A stretch of 64,000 bases of DNA from Actinoplanes regularis (GCF_900188005.1 NZ_FZNR01000011.1:1-64000); one strand, 5' to 3'; shown: positions 48,225 through 57,709, counted from the first letter of the stretch. The notes: generated by a model not told the origin, from the letters alone. Translations and numbers: made by a program.

Positions 48225-48881
48225 ATGAGCCAGTCGACCAAGACCACCGTGCATGTCTTCCGGCACGGGGAGGTCTACAACCCCACCAAGATCCTGTACG
48301 GCCGGCTGCCCGACTTCCACCTCTCCGAGCTGGGTCATCAGATGGCCAAGGCAGCCGCTCAGGCGCTGTCCGGGCGGGACGTGACGCACGTGGTGGCCAG
48401 CCCGCTGGAGCGCGCGCAGGAGACCGCCGCACCGATCGCGGCCGAGTTCAAGCTGGACATCGCGAGCGACATCCGGTTGATCGAGAGCTCGAACTACTTC
48501 GAGGGCAAGCGGGTCTCGGTCGGCGACGGCGCGTTCAGCAACCCGCGGCACTGGTGGGTGCTGCGCGACCCGATCACCCCGTCCTGGGGCGAGGCGTACC
48601 TGGTGATCGCCCAGCGGATGTTCGAGGCGTTGCAGGCGGCCCGGGTCGCCGCCGAGGGCCACGAGGCGGTCTGCGTCTCCCACCAGCTGCCGATCTGGAC
48701 GCTCCGGCGGTACGTCGAGGGCAAGCGCCTCTGGCACGATCCGCGCAAGCGGGAGTGCGGCCTGGCCAGCCTGACCTCGTTCCGCTTCGAGGGGTCCAAG
48801 GTGGTCGGCATCGACTACACCGAGCCGGCCGCGCATCTGGTCGCGCTCTCCGCCACCGCCAAGACCGCCAAGGGAGCCTGA
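48225..48881 (+). CDS. Histidine phosphatase (phosphoglycerate mutase-like) superfamily protein
   Basis: A 218-residue protein with the catalytic FRHGEVYNPTKILYGR motif at residues ~12-27 (RHG nucleophile), SPLERAQETAAPIA (second Arg), Glu near ESSNYFEG, and the second catalytic His in VCVSHQLPIW. All four pocket residues are present. The substrate is unknown; this group is annotated as phosphoglycerate-mutase-like but is not the glycolytic enzyme. It lies 73 bp after hemL and 2 bp before the resA-like gene, so it is cotranscribed with the cytochrome c maturation genes. Confidence 0.87.
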   Translation: MSQSTKTTVHVFRHGEVYNPTKILYGRLPDFHLSELGHQMAKAAAQALSGRDVTHVVASPLERAQETAAPIAAEFKLDIASDIRLIESSNYFEGKRVSVGDGAFSNPRHWWVLRDPITPSWGEAYLVIAQRMFEALQAARVAAEGHEAVCVSHQLPIWTLRRYVEGKRLWHDPRKRECGLASLTSFRFEGSKVVGIDYTEPAAHLVALSATAKTAKGA

Positions 48882-48883
48882 CC

Positions 48884-49441
48884 GTGCGCCGTCTCCTCGG
48901 CCTCGCCCTCGCCGCGGCCACCACCGCCGGTGTCCTGGCCGGCTGCGGCGGCGGGGAGGACTGGGTGAAGGACTGCACGACCACCAACGGCGTGGTGGAG
49001 TGCGACGCGGCGAACCGGCACCAGGTCGGCGCCGTGACCGGCGAACTGCTGGACGGCGGGACCTACGACGTCGCGAACGACCGCGGCAAGGTGGTCGTGG
49101 TCAACTTCTGGGGCTCCTGGTGCGCGCCGTGCCGCGCCGAGGCGGCCGATCTGGAGCAGACCTACCAGGCCACCAAGTCCAAGGACGTGACGTTCCTCGG
49201 GATCAACTCGCGCGACGACCGGGACGCGGCGAAGGCGTTCGAGAAGGGCCGGGTCACCTACCCGAGCATCTACGACTTCGACGGCGACGTGGCGCTCCAG
49301 TTCGACGTGACCCAGACGAGCACGCCGGCCACCCTCATCCTGGACCGTCAGGGCCGGATCGCGGTCGCGCTGCGGCGCTCCACCACCGCCAGTGAGCTGC
49401 AACCCCTGGTGGAACGGGTGGCGGCGGAGAGGAACGGCTGA
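48884..49441 (+). CDS. resA: TlpA/ResA-like thiol-disulfide oxidoreductase lipoprotein
   Basis: A 185-residue protein with a lipobox (GVLAGCGGG, ~19-22). A thioredoxin fold follows, with WGSWCAPCRAEAADL as the CxxC active site and TSTPATLILDRQGRIA containing the cis-Pro. Anchored outside the membrane, it should reduce the apocytochrome c haem-binding CXXCH thiols with electrons from CcdA, whose gene follows with a TGATG overlap. The short Cys pair CTTTNGVVEC between lipobox and thioredoxin is an extra. GTG start at 48884. Confidence 0.92.
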   Translation: MRRLLGLALAAATTAGVLAGCGGGEDWVKDCTTTNGVVECDAANRHQVGAVTGELLDGGTYDVANDRGKVVVVNFWGSWCAPCRAEAADLEQTYQATKSKDVTFLGINSRDDRDAAKAFEKGRVTYPSIYDFDGDVALQFDVTQTSTPATLILDRQGRIAVALRRSTTASELQPLVERVAAERNG

Positions 49442-50265
49442 TGGGTGACGCGTTCAAGGAGATGGCGACCAGCGGGCCCCTGGCGCTGGCCATCGGCGCG
49501 GCGCTGATCGCCGGCCTGGTCAGCATCCTGTCGCCGTGTGTGCTGCCGTTGGTGCCCGGCTACCTCTCGTACGTGACCGGCCTGGCCGGCTCGGACCTGG
49601 AAGCGGCCATCGGTACCACTCGCCCGGCCTCGACCGGCGAGGGCGGCGGGGTGGCCACGGCCACCAAGAGTCGCACCGTCGCGCTGAAGAGCCGGGTGCT
49701 GGCCGGCAGCCTGCTGTTCGTGCTCGGTTTCTCGGTGGTCTTCACCCTGATGATCACGCTGGTGACCGGTTTCGTCTCCACCCTGATGATCAACCGGGAC
49801 ACGCTCAACCTGGTCCTCGGCGTGCTGATCATCCTGCTCGGCCTGGTCTACCTCGGTTGGATCCCGGGGCTGCAGCGGGAAGCCCGGATCAGCAAGCTGC
49901 CGTCGGCCGGCCTGCTCGGCGCCCCGGTGTTCGGCGCGATCTTCGCGCTCTCCTGGATCCCGTGCACCGGCCCGACGCTGGGAGCGGTGATCGGCCTGGC
50001 CACCACGACCGGCAGCACCGACCGCGCGGTGATCCTGGCGCTGGCCTTCAGCCTCGGGCTGGGTGTGCCGTTCATCCTGTTCGGGCTCTTCTTCCGCAAG
50101 CTCATCGGGGTCTTCAAGACGATCCGTCGCAACAGCCGTTGGGTCACCCGGATCGGTGGCCTGCTGCTGCTCGCGGTCGGCATCACGTTGGTCAGCGGCC
50201 AGTGGCTCTACTTCCTGGCCTGGCTGCAGAGCACCCTCGATCTCGGTGGGGAGCCGCTGTTGTGA
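49441..50265 (+). CDS. ccdA: Cytochrome c biogenesis transmembrane thiol carrier CcdA
   Basis: A 274-residue membrane protein with six predicted helices. The two conserved Cys lie in SILSPCVLPLVPGYL (~32) and LSWIPCTGPTLGAVIG (~179), the CcdA/DsbD beta-domain pair that passes electrons across the membrane. A ~35-residue loop (SDLEAAIGTTRPASTGEGGGVATATKSRTVALKS) between helices 1 and 2 is longer than usual. The start overlaps resA (TGATG) and the stop overlaps resB (GTGA), showing tight coupling. It supplies reductant to ResA. Confidence 0.94.
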   Translation: MGDAFKEMATSGPLALAIGAALIAGLVSILSPCVLPLVPGYLSYVTGLAGSDLEAAIGTTRPASTGEGGGVATATKSRTVALKSRVLAGSLLFVLGFSVVFTLMITLVTGFVSTLMINRDTLNLVLGVLIILLGLVYLGWIPGLQREARISKLPSAGLLGAPVFGAIFALSWIPCTGPTLGAVIGLATTTGSTDRAVILALAFSLGLGVPFILFGLFFRKLIGVFKTIRRNSRWVTRIGGLLLLAVGITLVSGQWLYFLAWLQSTLDLGGEPLL

Positions 50266-51887
50266 CCATCGTGGAGGAACGTCCGGCGACCGCCGAGGTG
50301 CCACCGCCGCGTCGCCCGAACCCGCTCTGGACGCTGCTGCGTAACTCCTGGCGCCAGCTGACCAGCATGCGTACCGCGCTGGTGCTGCTCTTCCTGCTGG
50401 CCGTCGCGGCGATCCCCGGCTCCTACTTCCCGCAGTACGCGGTGAACCGGGAACGGGTGTCGCAGTACTACACCGCGCATCCCCAGCTGGCGCCGTGGGT
50501 GGAGCGGCTGGGCGGCTTCGACGTCTTCGCGTCCCCCTGGTTCGCGGCGATCTACCTGCTGCTGTTCACCTCGCTGATCGGCTGCGTGCTGCCCCGGCTG
50601 CGAGACCACGTGCGGGCGCTCCGGACCGTACCGCCGGATGCTCCCAAGCGGATGGACCGTCTGCCGCAGCATGCCCCGGCGACCGCGCGGCCGGAGGATC
50701 CGGCCGCGGCGGCCGAGAGCCTGGCCCGGATGCTGCGCCGCAAGATGTTCCGGACCCGGGTGGTGGAACTGCCGGACGGCGGGTTCTCGGTCGCGGCCGA
50801 GAAGGGCTACCTCAAGGAGACCGGCAACCTGCTCTTCCACTTCGCGCTGCTGGCGGTGCTGATCGGCGTCGGATTCGGGCACTGGTACGGCTGGCACGGC
50901 AACCGGCTCCTGGTGGCCGGTGCGGACCAGGGCTTCTGCAACTCGATCACGCAGTACGACGATTCCGCGCTGGGCCCCCGGGTGACCGCCGCCGATCTGC
51001 CGAAGTTCTGCCTGCGGATGACCGACTTCGAGGCCACCTACCAGAGCACCGGCCAGGCGAAGTCGTTCCTGGCCACGGTCGAGGTCAAGGAGGGCTCCGG
51101 GGCGTACCGGAAGGCGAGCTTCACGGTCAACGACCCGCTCCGGCTGCACCACGCCAACGTGCATCTGATCGGCCAGGGCTACGCGCCGGTGCTGCGCTAC
51201 ACCGACCGGTACGGCGTGAGCCAGGAGAAGGTCGTCGCGTTCCTGCCCGTCGACGGCATGCAGACCAGCGAGGGCGTCGCCCAGTTCCCGGACGTCAACA
51301 TCGACCCGGCGACGAACAAGCGCGACGATCAACTCCAGGTCGGGTTCGAGGGCGTCTACCTGCCGACCGGCGGCACCGATGGCAGCGCCACCTCGAAGTT
51401 TCCCGCCGAGAACAACCCGGTGCTCTACCTCGCGGCGTACCGGGGGAACCTGGGACTCGACGTCGGCAAGACCGGTTCGGTGTACGCCCTGGACCGCGGC
51501 CAGATCAACAGCGGTGCGCTGAAGAAGGTCAGCGGCGAGCGGCCGTACGTGCTGCGCCCCGGCGAGACCCTGACCCTGGACGACGGCACGAAGCTGGAGT
51601 TCGTCGGCACCCGGCAGTTCGCCACGCTCTCCATCCGGTATGACCCGACGCAGTCGTTGCTGCTGGTCGGTGCGGTGCTCGGGCTGATCGGGCTGATGCT
51701 CTCGCTCTTCGGGCACCGGCGCCGCGTCTGGTTCCGGGTGCTTCCAGCGAACGGTCAGGAAACCGGCGGTAGCGTGATCGAAGCCGGTGGCCTGCCCCGA
51801 ACCGACTATCCGGGCTTCGCGGCCGAGTTCGCCGCGCTGACCAGGCCCGCCGCCGAGGACGGGCACGCCGAGGAGGGAACGCCCTGA
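50262..51887 (+). CDS. resB: Cytochrome c biogenesis protein ResB (Ccs1)
   Basis: A 541-residue protein with four membrane helices: ~30-50 (LRNSWRQLTSMRTALVLLFLLAVAAIPGSYFPQ), ~82-100, ~185-205 (LLFHFALLAVLIGVGFGHWYGW) and a late one (~470-490). A large extracytoplasmic domain (~210-465) holds a conserved His pair (HHANVHLIGQGYAPV). With CcsB it forms the system II haem lyase that attaches haem to apocytochrome c. The GTG start overlaps the ccdA stop (GTGA) and the stop overlaps ccsB (TGATG). Length fits. Confidence 0.93.
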   Translation: MTIVEERPATAEVPPPRRPNPLWTLLRNSWRQLTSMRTALVLLFLLAVAAIPGSYFPQYAVNRERVSQYYTAHPQLAPWVERLGGFDVFASPWFAAIYLLLFTSLIGCVLPRLRDHVRALRTVPPDAPKRMDRLPQHAPATARPEDPAAAAESLARMLRRKMFRTRVVELPDGGFSVAAEKGYLKETGNLLFHFALLAVLIGVGFGHWYGWHGNRLLVAGADQGFCNSITQYDDSALGPRVTAADLPKFCLRMTDFEATYQSTGQAKSFLATVEVKEGSGAYRKASFTVNDPLRLHHANVHLIGQGYAPVLRYTDRYGVSQEKVVAFLPVDGMQTSEGVAQFPDVNIDPATNKRDDQLQVGFEGVYLPTGGTDGSATSKFPAENNPVLYLAAYRGNLGLDVGKTGSVYALDRGQINSGALKKVSGERPYVLRPGETLTLDDGTKLEFVGTRQFATLSIRYDPTQSLLLVGAVLGLIGLMLSLFGHRRRVWFRVLPANGQETGGSVIEAGGLPRTDYPGFAAEFAALTRPAAEDGHAEEGTP

Positions 51888-52855
51888 TGGGTGAGTTGTC
51901 CAACCAGCTCATGGCGCTGACCGTGCTGGCCTACCTGACCGCGATGGTCTGCTACGCGGGTGAGTACGCGTTCGGCCGGCGCAGCTTGATCGGCAAGGCG
52001 GCGACCAGGCCGGCCCGACAGCTGGTCGGCGCCGGAGCCGCGGTCGACGAGGTCGTCGAGCCGGTCGTCAAGGCGCCGGCGAAGGTGGATCGTGGCGAGT
52101 GGTCCGGCCGGATCGCCGCCGCGGTCAACGTCCTCGCCCTGGCGCTGCACGCCGGCACCCTGGTCACCCGGGGTATCGCGGCCGAGCGCATGCCGTGGGG
52201 CAACATGTACGAGTACATCCTCTCGGCGACCTTCGTCGGGTCGGCGGTCTGGGTGGGTGTGCTGCTGCGCCGCCCGGCTCTGCGGCATCTCGGCCTCTTC
52301 GCCTCGCTGGCGCTGGTCGTGCTGCTCGGTGCGGCCGATCTGCTCGCCTACACGGCGCCCGCGCCGCTGGTTCCGGCCCTGCACTCGTACTGGTTCTTCG
52401 TGCACGTCTCGACGATCATCATCTCCTCCGGCATCTTCCTGATCGGTGCGGTGCCGGCCGCGATGTTCCTCGTCAAGAGCGGCTACGACCGGGGCAAGCG
52501 GAGCTTCCCGTACACGCTGGGCAAGCGGGTGCCGGCGTCGGCGGCGACCCTGGAGCGGCTGACGTTCCGGCTGCACGCGTTCGCGTTCCCGCTGTTCACC
52601 TTCGGTGCGCTGATCGCCGGGCCACTGTGGGCGGAGGCGTCCTGGGGCCGGTACTGGGGGTGGGACCCCAAGGAGGTCTGGGCGTTCATCTCCTGGGTCG
52701 TCTATGCGGCCTACCTGCACGCTCGGGCCACCCCGAGCGTCAAGCGGAGTGTGGCGACCTGGATCGCGCTGTTCGGCTTCGTGACGATGCTGATGAACCT
52801 GTTCGGCGTCAACCTGTTCTTCGAGGGCCTGCACTCGTACGCGAACGCGGGCTGA
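51887..52855 (+). CDS. ccsB: Cytochrome c biogenesis protein CcsB/CcsA (haem-handling)
   Basis: A 322-residue membrane protein with about eight helices and the tryptophan-rich haem-binding segment WGRYWGWDPKEVWAFISWVVYA (~250-272). Conserved His residues are also seen (HSYWFFVHV and LHAFAFPLFT). A WGNMYEYILS motif precedes them. It delivers haem across the membrane for ligation with ResB. It is the last gene of the hemL-ccs run. A 30-residue charged loop (~45-70: KAATRPARQLVGAGAAVDEVVEPVVKAPAKVDRGEW) after helix 1 is larger than in chloroplast CcsA. Confidence 0.94.
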   Translation: MGELSNQLMALTVLAYLTAMVCYAGEYAFGRRSLIGKAATRPARQLVGAGAAVDEVVEPVVKAPAKVDRGEWSGRIAAAVNVLALALHAGTLVTRGIAAERMPWGNMYEYILSATFVGSAVWVGVLLRRPALRHLGLFASLALVVLLGAADLLAYTAPAPLVPALHSYWFFVHVSTIIISSGIFLIGAVPAAMFLVKSGYDRGKRSFPYTLGKRVPASAATLERLTFRLHAFAFPLFTFGALIAGPLWAEASWGRYWGWDPKEVWAFISWVVYAAYLHARATPSVKRSVATWIALFGFVTMLMNLFGVNLFFEGLHSYANAG

Positions 52856-52861
52856 CCGCTT

Positions 52862-53731
52862 TCAGTCCGGGCAATCGCCCGCGCTCCACGTGTCGTAACG
52901 AGTCGTCCAGTCCAGGCAGTAGCCGCCTTTGCGCTGCTGCTGTCCTGGACTGACCCCGGTCAGCGTGCTTACGTCCGAACGCCAGAAGCGCTGCGGACCG
53001 CCGTCGGCCGGGCGCAGTTGCACGTTGTCGGCCTTCACCGGCGGCACGTCGATCCGGCCCGGCTTGCCGCCGTCCGCGTGCACCTCGACGTACTGCTCGA
53101 CCATCGCGCTCTCCCCGATCGGGAGCTTCGGCGCGGTGAGCAGGTTCCACCGGTCGTTCCACCACAGCCACGCCTGCCAGACCCCATCCGTGTCGGTGTG
53201 CAGGTCCAGCCAGACCGTGTCGCCCGCCTTGATCGGGTACTGGTCGTAGAACTGCCAGCCCTTGGTGTTCGTGTTGTACGTGTAGATGCGCGGCTGCCCC
53301 GGCGACCGCCACCCGGTCTCCGCCCAGCCCGCCTCCAGCCAGGCGATGTTCCCCTTGCCCAGGTCGCGTTTCACCATGAATCGGCTGGCGATGAAGTCGT
53401 AGGTGCCGGCCCGGATCGAGCTGTCCACCACGGAGTAGCGCCCGGACACCCCGCCCCACTCGCCACTCGTGCCGGCGCCCAGGTGGTGGTATCCGCTCGG
53501 GGTGAAGCCGGGGGCTTTCCTCGTACGTACGGCGGACTCCAGCGCGATGACCCGGCACGCACCCGGCGCCGACGCCGAAGCCGGCCCGGTCGGTGGCCTG
53601 CCGGAGGCCGGTCCCGGAGCACCGCAGACCGGGAGCCGATCCGCCCGCGCGGAGACCGCCGGGGCCGCGGCCGCGAGCCCGGCCAGGAGTCCGACCAGGG
53701 CGCACCACCGGGCAACGTTCCGCCGCTTCAC
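52862..53731 (-). CDS. Secreted protein of unknown function
   Basis: A 289-residue protein with a Sec signal peptide (~1-30, after VSARA). A low-complexity Gly/Ala/Pro/Ser region leads to a compact, Trp-rich domain (GYHHLGAGTSGEWGGVSGRYSVVDSSIRAGTYDFIASRFMVKR ... WLEAGWAETGWRSPGQPRIYTYNTN ... VWLDLHTDTDGVWQAWLWWNDRW). Repeated aromatic strands suggest a carbohydrate-binding beta-sandwich, as in some actinobacterial wall or polysaccharide-binding proteins, but no family is certain. Convergent with the ccs operon (6 bp apart), divergent from the UbiD gene. Confidence 0.7.
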   Translation of the reverse strand: MKRRNVARWCALVGLLAGLAAAAPAVSARADRLPVCGAPGPASGRPPTGPASASAPGACRVIALESAVRTRKAPGFTPSGYHHLGAGTSGEWGGVSGRYSVVDSSIRAGTYDFIASRFMVKRDLGKGNIAWLEAGWAETGWRSPGQPRIYTYNTNTKGWQFYDQYPIKAGDTVWLDLHTDTDGVWQAWLWWNDRWNLLTAPKLPIGESAMVEQYVEVHADGGKPGRIDVPPVKADNVQLRPADGGPQRFWRSDVSTLTGVSPGQQQRKGGYCLDWTTRYDTWSAGDCPD

Positions 53732-53811
53732 GAATCCTCAACGCGAGGCGCGGATCAAGAGTGACGGACCTGGCCGGGAGCGAGGCTCGCGACGGTGCCA
53801 GACTGTTGCGC

Positions 53812-55272
53812 ATGGCGTCTCGTGGGTTTCCCTATGCCGATCTGCAGAGCTTCCTCGCCGCCCTGGAGCAGGCCGGTGAGCTGCGCCGGGTCACCGTTCC
53901 GGTGGACCCGACGCTGGAGATCAGCGAGGTGGTGACCCGGACCGTCCGGGCGGAGGGGCCGGCGCTGCTCTTCGAGAACCCGACGCGCGGCGAGATGCCG
54001 GTCGCGATCAACCTGTTCGGCACCGAGAAGCGGATGGCGATGGCGCTCGGCGTCGACTCGCTGGACGAGGTCGGTGACCGGATCGGCGCGCTGGCCAAGC
54101 CGGAGTTGCCGGTCGGCTGGTCCGGGATCCGGGAGGGCATCGCCAAGGTGCTGCAGCTCAAGTCGGTGCCGCCGAAGAAGGTGAAGAGCGCGCCCTGCCA
54201 GGAGGTCGTGCTCAAGGGCGATGAGGTGGACCTGAACCGGCTGCCCGGCCTGCAGGTGTGGCCCGGCGACGGCGGGATCTTCCACAACTTCGGGCTGACC
54301 CACACCAAGCACCCGGAGACCGCCAAGCGCAACCTGGGGTTGTACCGGCTGCAGCAGCACTCGAAGAACACCCTCGGCATGCACTGGCAGATCCACAAGG
54401 ACTCGACCGCGCATCACGCGGTCGCCGAGCGGCTCGGGCAGCGCCTGCCGGTGGCGATCGCGATCGGCGCCGACCCGGTGGTCTGTTACGCGGCCAGCGC
54501 CCCGCTGCCCGGCGACATCGACGAGTACCTGTTCGCCGGTTTCCTGCGCGGCGAGCGGGTGGAGATGGTCGACTGCCTGACCGTGCCGCTGCAGGTGCCG
54601 GCGAACGCGCAGGTGATCCTCGAGGGTTATCTGGAGCCCGGGGAGCGGTTGCCCGAGGGCCCGTTCGGCGACCACACCGGTTACTACACCCCGGTCGAGC
54701 CGTTCCCGGTGCTGCACATCGAGTGCATGACCATGCGCAAAGACCCGGTCTACCACTCGATCGTCACGTCCCAGCCGCCCCAGGAGGACCACGGCCTGGG
54801 CAAGGCGACCGAGCGGATCTTCCTGCCGCTGGCCAAGATCTTGATTCCGGACATCGTCGACTACGACATGCCGGCCGCCGGGGTCTTCCACAACTGCCTG
54901 ATCGTGTCGATCCGTAAGCGCTACCCGAAGCACGCGCAGAAGGTGATGAACGCGATCTGGGGCGCCCATCTGATGTCGCTGACCAAGCTGATCGTGGTGG
55001 TGGACGAGGACTGCGACGTCCATGACTACAACGAGGTGGCGTTCCGCGCGTTCGGCAACGTCGACTACGCCCGTGACCTGCTGCTCACCGAGGGGCCCGT
55101 GGACCACCTGGACCACTCGTCCTACCAGCAGTTCTGGGGCGGCAAGGCGGGTGTCGACGCCACCCGTAAGCTGCCTGCCGAGGGCTACACCCGGGGCTGG
55201 CCGGAGGAGATGGTGATGTCGCCGGAGGTCGTCTCGCTGGTCGACAAGCGGTGGAAGGAATACGGGCTGTGA
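53812..55272 (+). CDS. UbiD-family decarboxylase of menaquinone biosynthesis
   Basis: A 486-residue UbiD protein. The N-terminal DLQSFLAALEQAGELRRV, the prFMN/Mn-binding region (NFGLTHTKHPE..., QIHKDSTAHHA), the E-x-x-x-E of EGYLEPGERLPEGPFGDHTGYYTP and the C-terminal domain are present. In actinobacteria a UbiD next to a UbiA and UbiX gene decarboxylates the naphthoate intermediate of the futalosine menaquinone route. It needs prenylated FMN made by the UbiX protein coded at 57710. The stop overlaps the UbiA gene start (GTGA). Substrate is inferred from neighbours. Confidence 0.87.
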   Translation: MASRGFPYADLQSFLAALEQAGELRRVTVPVDPTLEISEVVTRTVRAEGPALLFENPTRGEMPVAINLFGTEKRMAMALGVDSLDEVGDRIGALAKPELPVGWSGIREGIAKVLQLKSVPPKKVKSAPCQEVVLKGDEVDLNRLPGLQVWPGDGGIFHNFGLTHTKHPETAKRNLGLYRLQQHSKNTLGMHWQIHKDSTAHHAVAERLGQRLPVAIAIGADPVVCYAASAPLPGDIDEYLFAGFLRGERVEMVDCLTVPLQVPANAQVILEGYLEPGERLPEGPFGDHTGYYTPVEPFPVLHIECMTMRKDPVYHSIVTSQPPQEDHGLGKATERIFLPLAKILIPDIVDYDMPAAGVFHNCLIVSIRKRYPKHAQKVMNAIWGAHLMSLTKLIVVVDEDCDVHDYNEVAFRAFGNVDYARDLLLTEGPVDHLDHSSYQQFWGGKAGVDATRKLPAEGYTRGWPEEMVMSPEVVSLVDKRWKEYGL

Positions 55273-56159
55273 CAGCGACCGCTTCGGAGCAGCCGGGGAA
55301 GGTCAAGTCCTTCCTGCGGCTGGTCATGATCGAGCACTCGATCTTCGCGCTGCCGTTCGCGTACCTTTCGGCGCTGGTCGCGATCGACCGGGACGGTAGC
55401 GGGCGGCACTGGGGCGACCTGGTGCTGGTCACGATCGCGATGGTGTCCGGGCGGACGTTCGCGATGGCCGCGAACCGGATCCTGGACCGCAAGATCGACG
55501 CGCTCAATCCCCGTACCCAGAATCGCGAACTCGTCACCGGTGCGGTGAGCGTCCGGACCGCCTGGACCGGCGCGGTCATCTCGCTGGTGGTCCTGGTCGT
55601 CGCGGCCGGCCTGCTCAACCCGCTCTGCCTGGTGCTGTCGCCGCTCGCGGTGGTCCCGCTGGTGATCTACCCGTACGCGAAGCGGTTCACGAACTTCCCG
55701 CACTACGTGCTCGCGCTCGCCCAGGCGGTCGCCCCGGTCGGCGCCTGGCTGGCGATCACCGGCACGTTCAGCGGCTCCGGCCCGGCCTGGGTGCTCGGCG
55801 TCGCGGTCGGCCTCTGGATCGGCGGCTTCGACATCATCTACGCCTGCCAGGACGTGGAGGTGGACCGGAAGATCGGTGTGCACTCCACGCCGGCCCGGTT
55901 CGGGGTGGCGACCGCGCTGCACATCTCCACGGTCACGCACGTGGTCACGTTCGCGCTGTTCGTCACGTTCGGGCAGCTGGTCGGTCTGGGTTGGCTGTGG
56001 TGGATCGGGCTCGCGGTGACCGCGGCCGGCCTGATCTACCAGCACGTGGTGGTGACCGCGAATGATCTCTCCAAGGTCAATCGGGCGTTCTTCACGGCGA
56101 ACGGCTTCATCGCCATCGCGCTGTTCGGCTTCGCGTTGCTCGATCTGATCCTGCTGTAA
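55269..56159 (+). CDS. mqnP: UbiA-family prenyltransferase (MqnP-like)
   Basis: A 296-residue membrane protein with about nine helices. It contains the two Asp-rich motifs of the family: ANRILDRKIDALNPRTQNRELVTG (~65-85) and YACQDVEVDRKIGVHSTPARFG (~197-215). It transfers a polyprenyl chain to the naphthoate ring, making a menaquinone precursor in the membrane. It is coupled to the UbiD gene by a GTGA overlap, and the UbiX gene follows 1.5 kb downstream. No futalosine early genes lie in the window, so the pathway assignment rests on this cluster and on family. Confidence 0.87.
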   Translation: MTATASEQPGKVKSFLRLVMIEHSIFALPFAYLSALVAIDRDGSGRHWGDLVLVTIAMVSGRTFAMAANRILDRKIDALNPRTQNRELVTGAVSVRTAWTGAVISLVVLVVAAGLLNPLCLVLSPLAVVPLVIYPYAKRFTNFPHYVLALAQAVAPVGAWLAITGTFSGSGPAWVLGVAVGLWIGGFDIIYACQDVEVDRKIGVHSTPARFGVATALHISTVTHVVTFALFVTFGQLVGLGWLWWIGLAVTAAGLIYQHVVVTANDLSKVNRAFFTANGFIAIALFGFALLDLILL

Positions 56160-56190
56160 CCGGATCGACGATCGCCTCCGTCTTATCCGC

Positions 56191-56700
56191 GTGAGCGATA
56201 GAGAGGCCGACTTCCGGACGTTCGTCGCCGCGCGGATGGAACCGCTGCGTGGTCTGGCGTTCCTCACGTGCGGCGACTGGCAGGCCGCCGAGGACGCGGT
56301 GATGTCCGCCTTGTCGAAGCTGTACGTGAAGTGGAACGGCATCGACAACCATGACGCCTACGCGCGTACGGCGGTGGTCCGCGCGGCGATCGACGAGACC
56401 CGCCGTCCGTGGTGGCGGCGGGAGCGGGCGCACAGCCACGCCATGCCGGACCGCACGGTGCCGGACGGCACGCACGACGTCGACGACCGCCTCCGGATGC
56501 GCGAGGCGCTGAGCCATCTGCCGGCCCGTCAGCGCGCCGTGATCGTGCTGCGCTTCCTGGAGGGTCTCAGCGTCCAGGAGACCGCGATGGCTCTCAAGTG
56601 CCCCGAGGGCACCGTCAAGGTGTACACCTCGCGGGGTCTCGACACGCTCCGGCAGATGTTCGGTACCGAGCTGGAGGCTCGTCATGAAGCAGCTTTCTGA
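56191..56700 (+). CDS. SigE-family ECF sigma factor, second copy
   Basis: A 169-residue sigma factor: region 2 FVAARMEPLRGLAFLTCGDWQAAEDAVMSALSKLYVKW and region 4 LPARQRAVIVLRFLEGLSVQETAMALKCPEGTVKVYTSRG. It is of the same SigE-family type as 44541-45044. It starts with GTG at 56191 and overlaps the next gene by 17 bases. It sits between the UbiA and UbiX genes, an unusual insertion into a menaquinone cluster. No promoter motif could be matched to it. Confidence 0.87.
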   Translation: MSDREADFRTFVAARMEPLRGLAFLTCGDWQAAEDAVMSALSKLYVKWNGIDNHDAYARTAVVRAAIDETRRPWWRRERAHSHAMPDRTVPDGTHDVDDRLRMREALSHLPARQRAVIVLRFLEGLSVQETAMALKCPEGTVKVYTSRGLDTLRQMFGTELEARHEAAF

Positions 56701-57697
56701 CCTGCTGTGGGAGGCGAAGGCGGACGCGCCGCCGATGCGCTACGACGTCGACGACGTGGTGGCCGCGGGCCGCCGGAGAAGGTATCGCCGGACCGCGACG
56801 TGGGCGGTCGCCGTGGCGGTGGTGGTGGCGACGGCCGGGGTGGCGCTGGTCGTGCCACGGGGGCCGGCCGCCGTCCCCACCCCGCCGGTGGCGACCTCGC
56901 CCGCGCCGTCCGCGGTCGGGTCGTTCTACGACTACTCGTTCCGGGGTTTCAGCGCGGCCGGCTACCAGGTCACTCCCGATCGACTGCTGTTCGGCGTCAA
57001 CATGGCGGAGATCTACACGGCCGGATCGCACGATCTCGCGGGATTCATCCTGGCCTACCAGCCCGGTGTCGAGCCCGGGAAGGGCGAGGGACCGATCACC
57101 GACACCGAGCCGATCAACGGCCATCGGGCGTACTGGGTGGGCAGCGTGCTCCACTGGGAATACGCGGACGGCGCGCTGGCCGTGGTGGCCAGCGGGCATC
57201 GCGGGGCGACCGACGAAATAATCTCCCGGGCGGATCTTCGGAGCCTCGCCACCGCTTTCGTGCCCGGAGGCGGGCCGTCCTCGCGGGTGGCGATGCGGGT
57301 CGGCTACCTGCCGGCGAAATACCGACTGGTTACGGTCTGGGAGCCGAGCAGCGGCTCCTGGGTGGAACTCGTGCCCGAGTCGGATATCGGGACGCCGTCG
57401 GGTCTCCAGACTCCGGCCATGTCCGCGGTGAACGTCCCGGGCGTCATCACGATCACCGTCATGAGGCCGGATGGCCTGCCCCATCCGAAAAAGCTGACCT
57501 GTGGCGGCAGGAATAGGTGCGAGGTTGTGGTGGGCGGTGGCTATCACCTGACCGTGCAGGGGCCCCGCGTGGCGATGGCGGAGATCGAGAAGGTGGCCAA
57601 GGCCGTTACCACCGTCGCCGATCCCGGAAACAGGGACACCTGGCTCACCCCAGGTGAGGCGTTCCCCACCTCGGCGCTGCTCACCGGTATCAAGTAG
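56684..57697 (+). CDS. Membrane-anchored protein coupled to the sigma factor
   Basis: A 337-residue protein that overlaps the sigma gene by 17 bases. An N-terminal cytosolic part (LSDLLWEAKADAPPMRYDVDDVVAAGRRRRYRR, ~1-38) is followed by one membrane helix (~40-60), a Pro/Thr-rich linker and a large extracytoplasmic domain (~85-337) with a single CGGRNRC Cys pair. The layout matches an anti-sigma partner of an ECF factor, although no zf-HC2 domain is present. It presumably senses an envelope signal. The UbiX gene starts 12 bp after its stop. Confidence 0.72.
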   Translation: MKQLSDLLWEAKADAPPMRYDVDDVVAAGRRRRYRRTATWAVAVAVVVATAGVALVVPRGPAAVPTPPVATSPAPSAVGSFYDYSFRGFSAAGYQVTPDRLLFGVNMAEIYTAGSHDLAGFILAYQPGVEPGKGEGPITDTEPINGHRAYWVGSVLHWEYADGALAVVASGHRGATDEIISRADLRSLATAFVPGGGPSSRVAMRVGYLPAKYRLVTVWEPSSGSWVELVPESDIGTPSGLQTPAMSAVNVPGVITITVMRPDGLPHPKKLTCGGRNRCEVVVGGGYHLTVQGPRVAMAEIEKVAKAVTTVADPGNRDTWLTPGEAFPTSALLTGIK

Positions 57698-57709
57698 CAC
57701 ACTTGACGC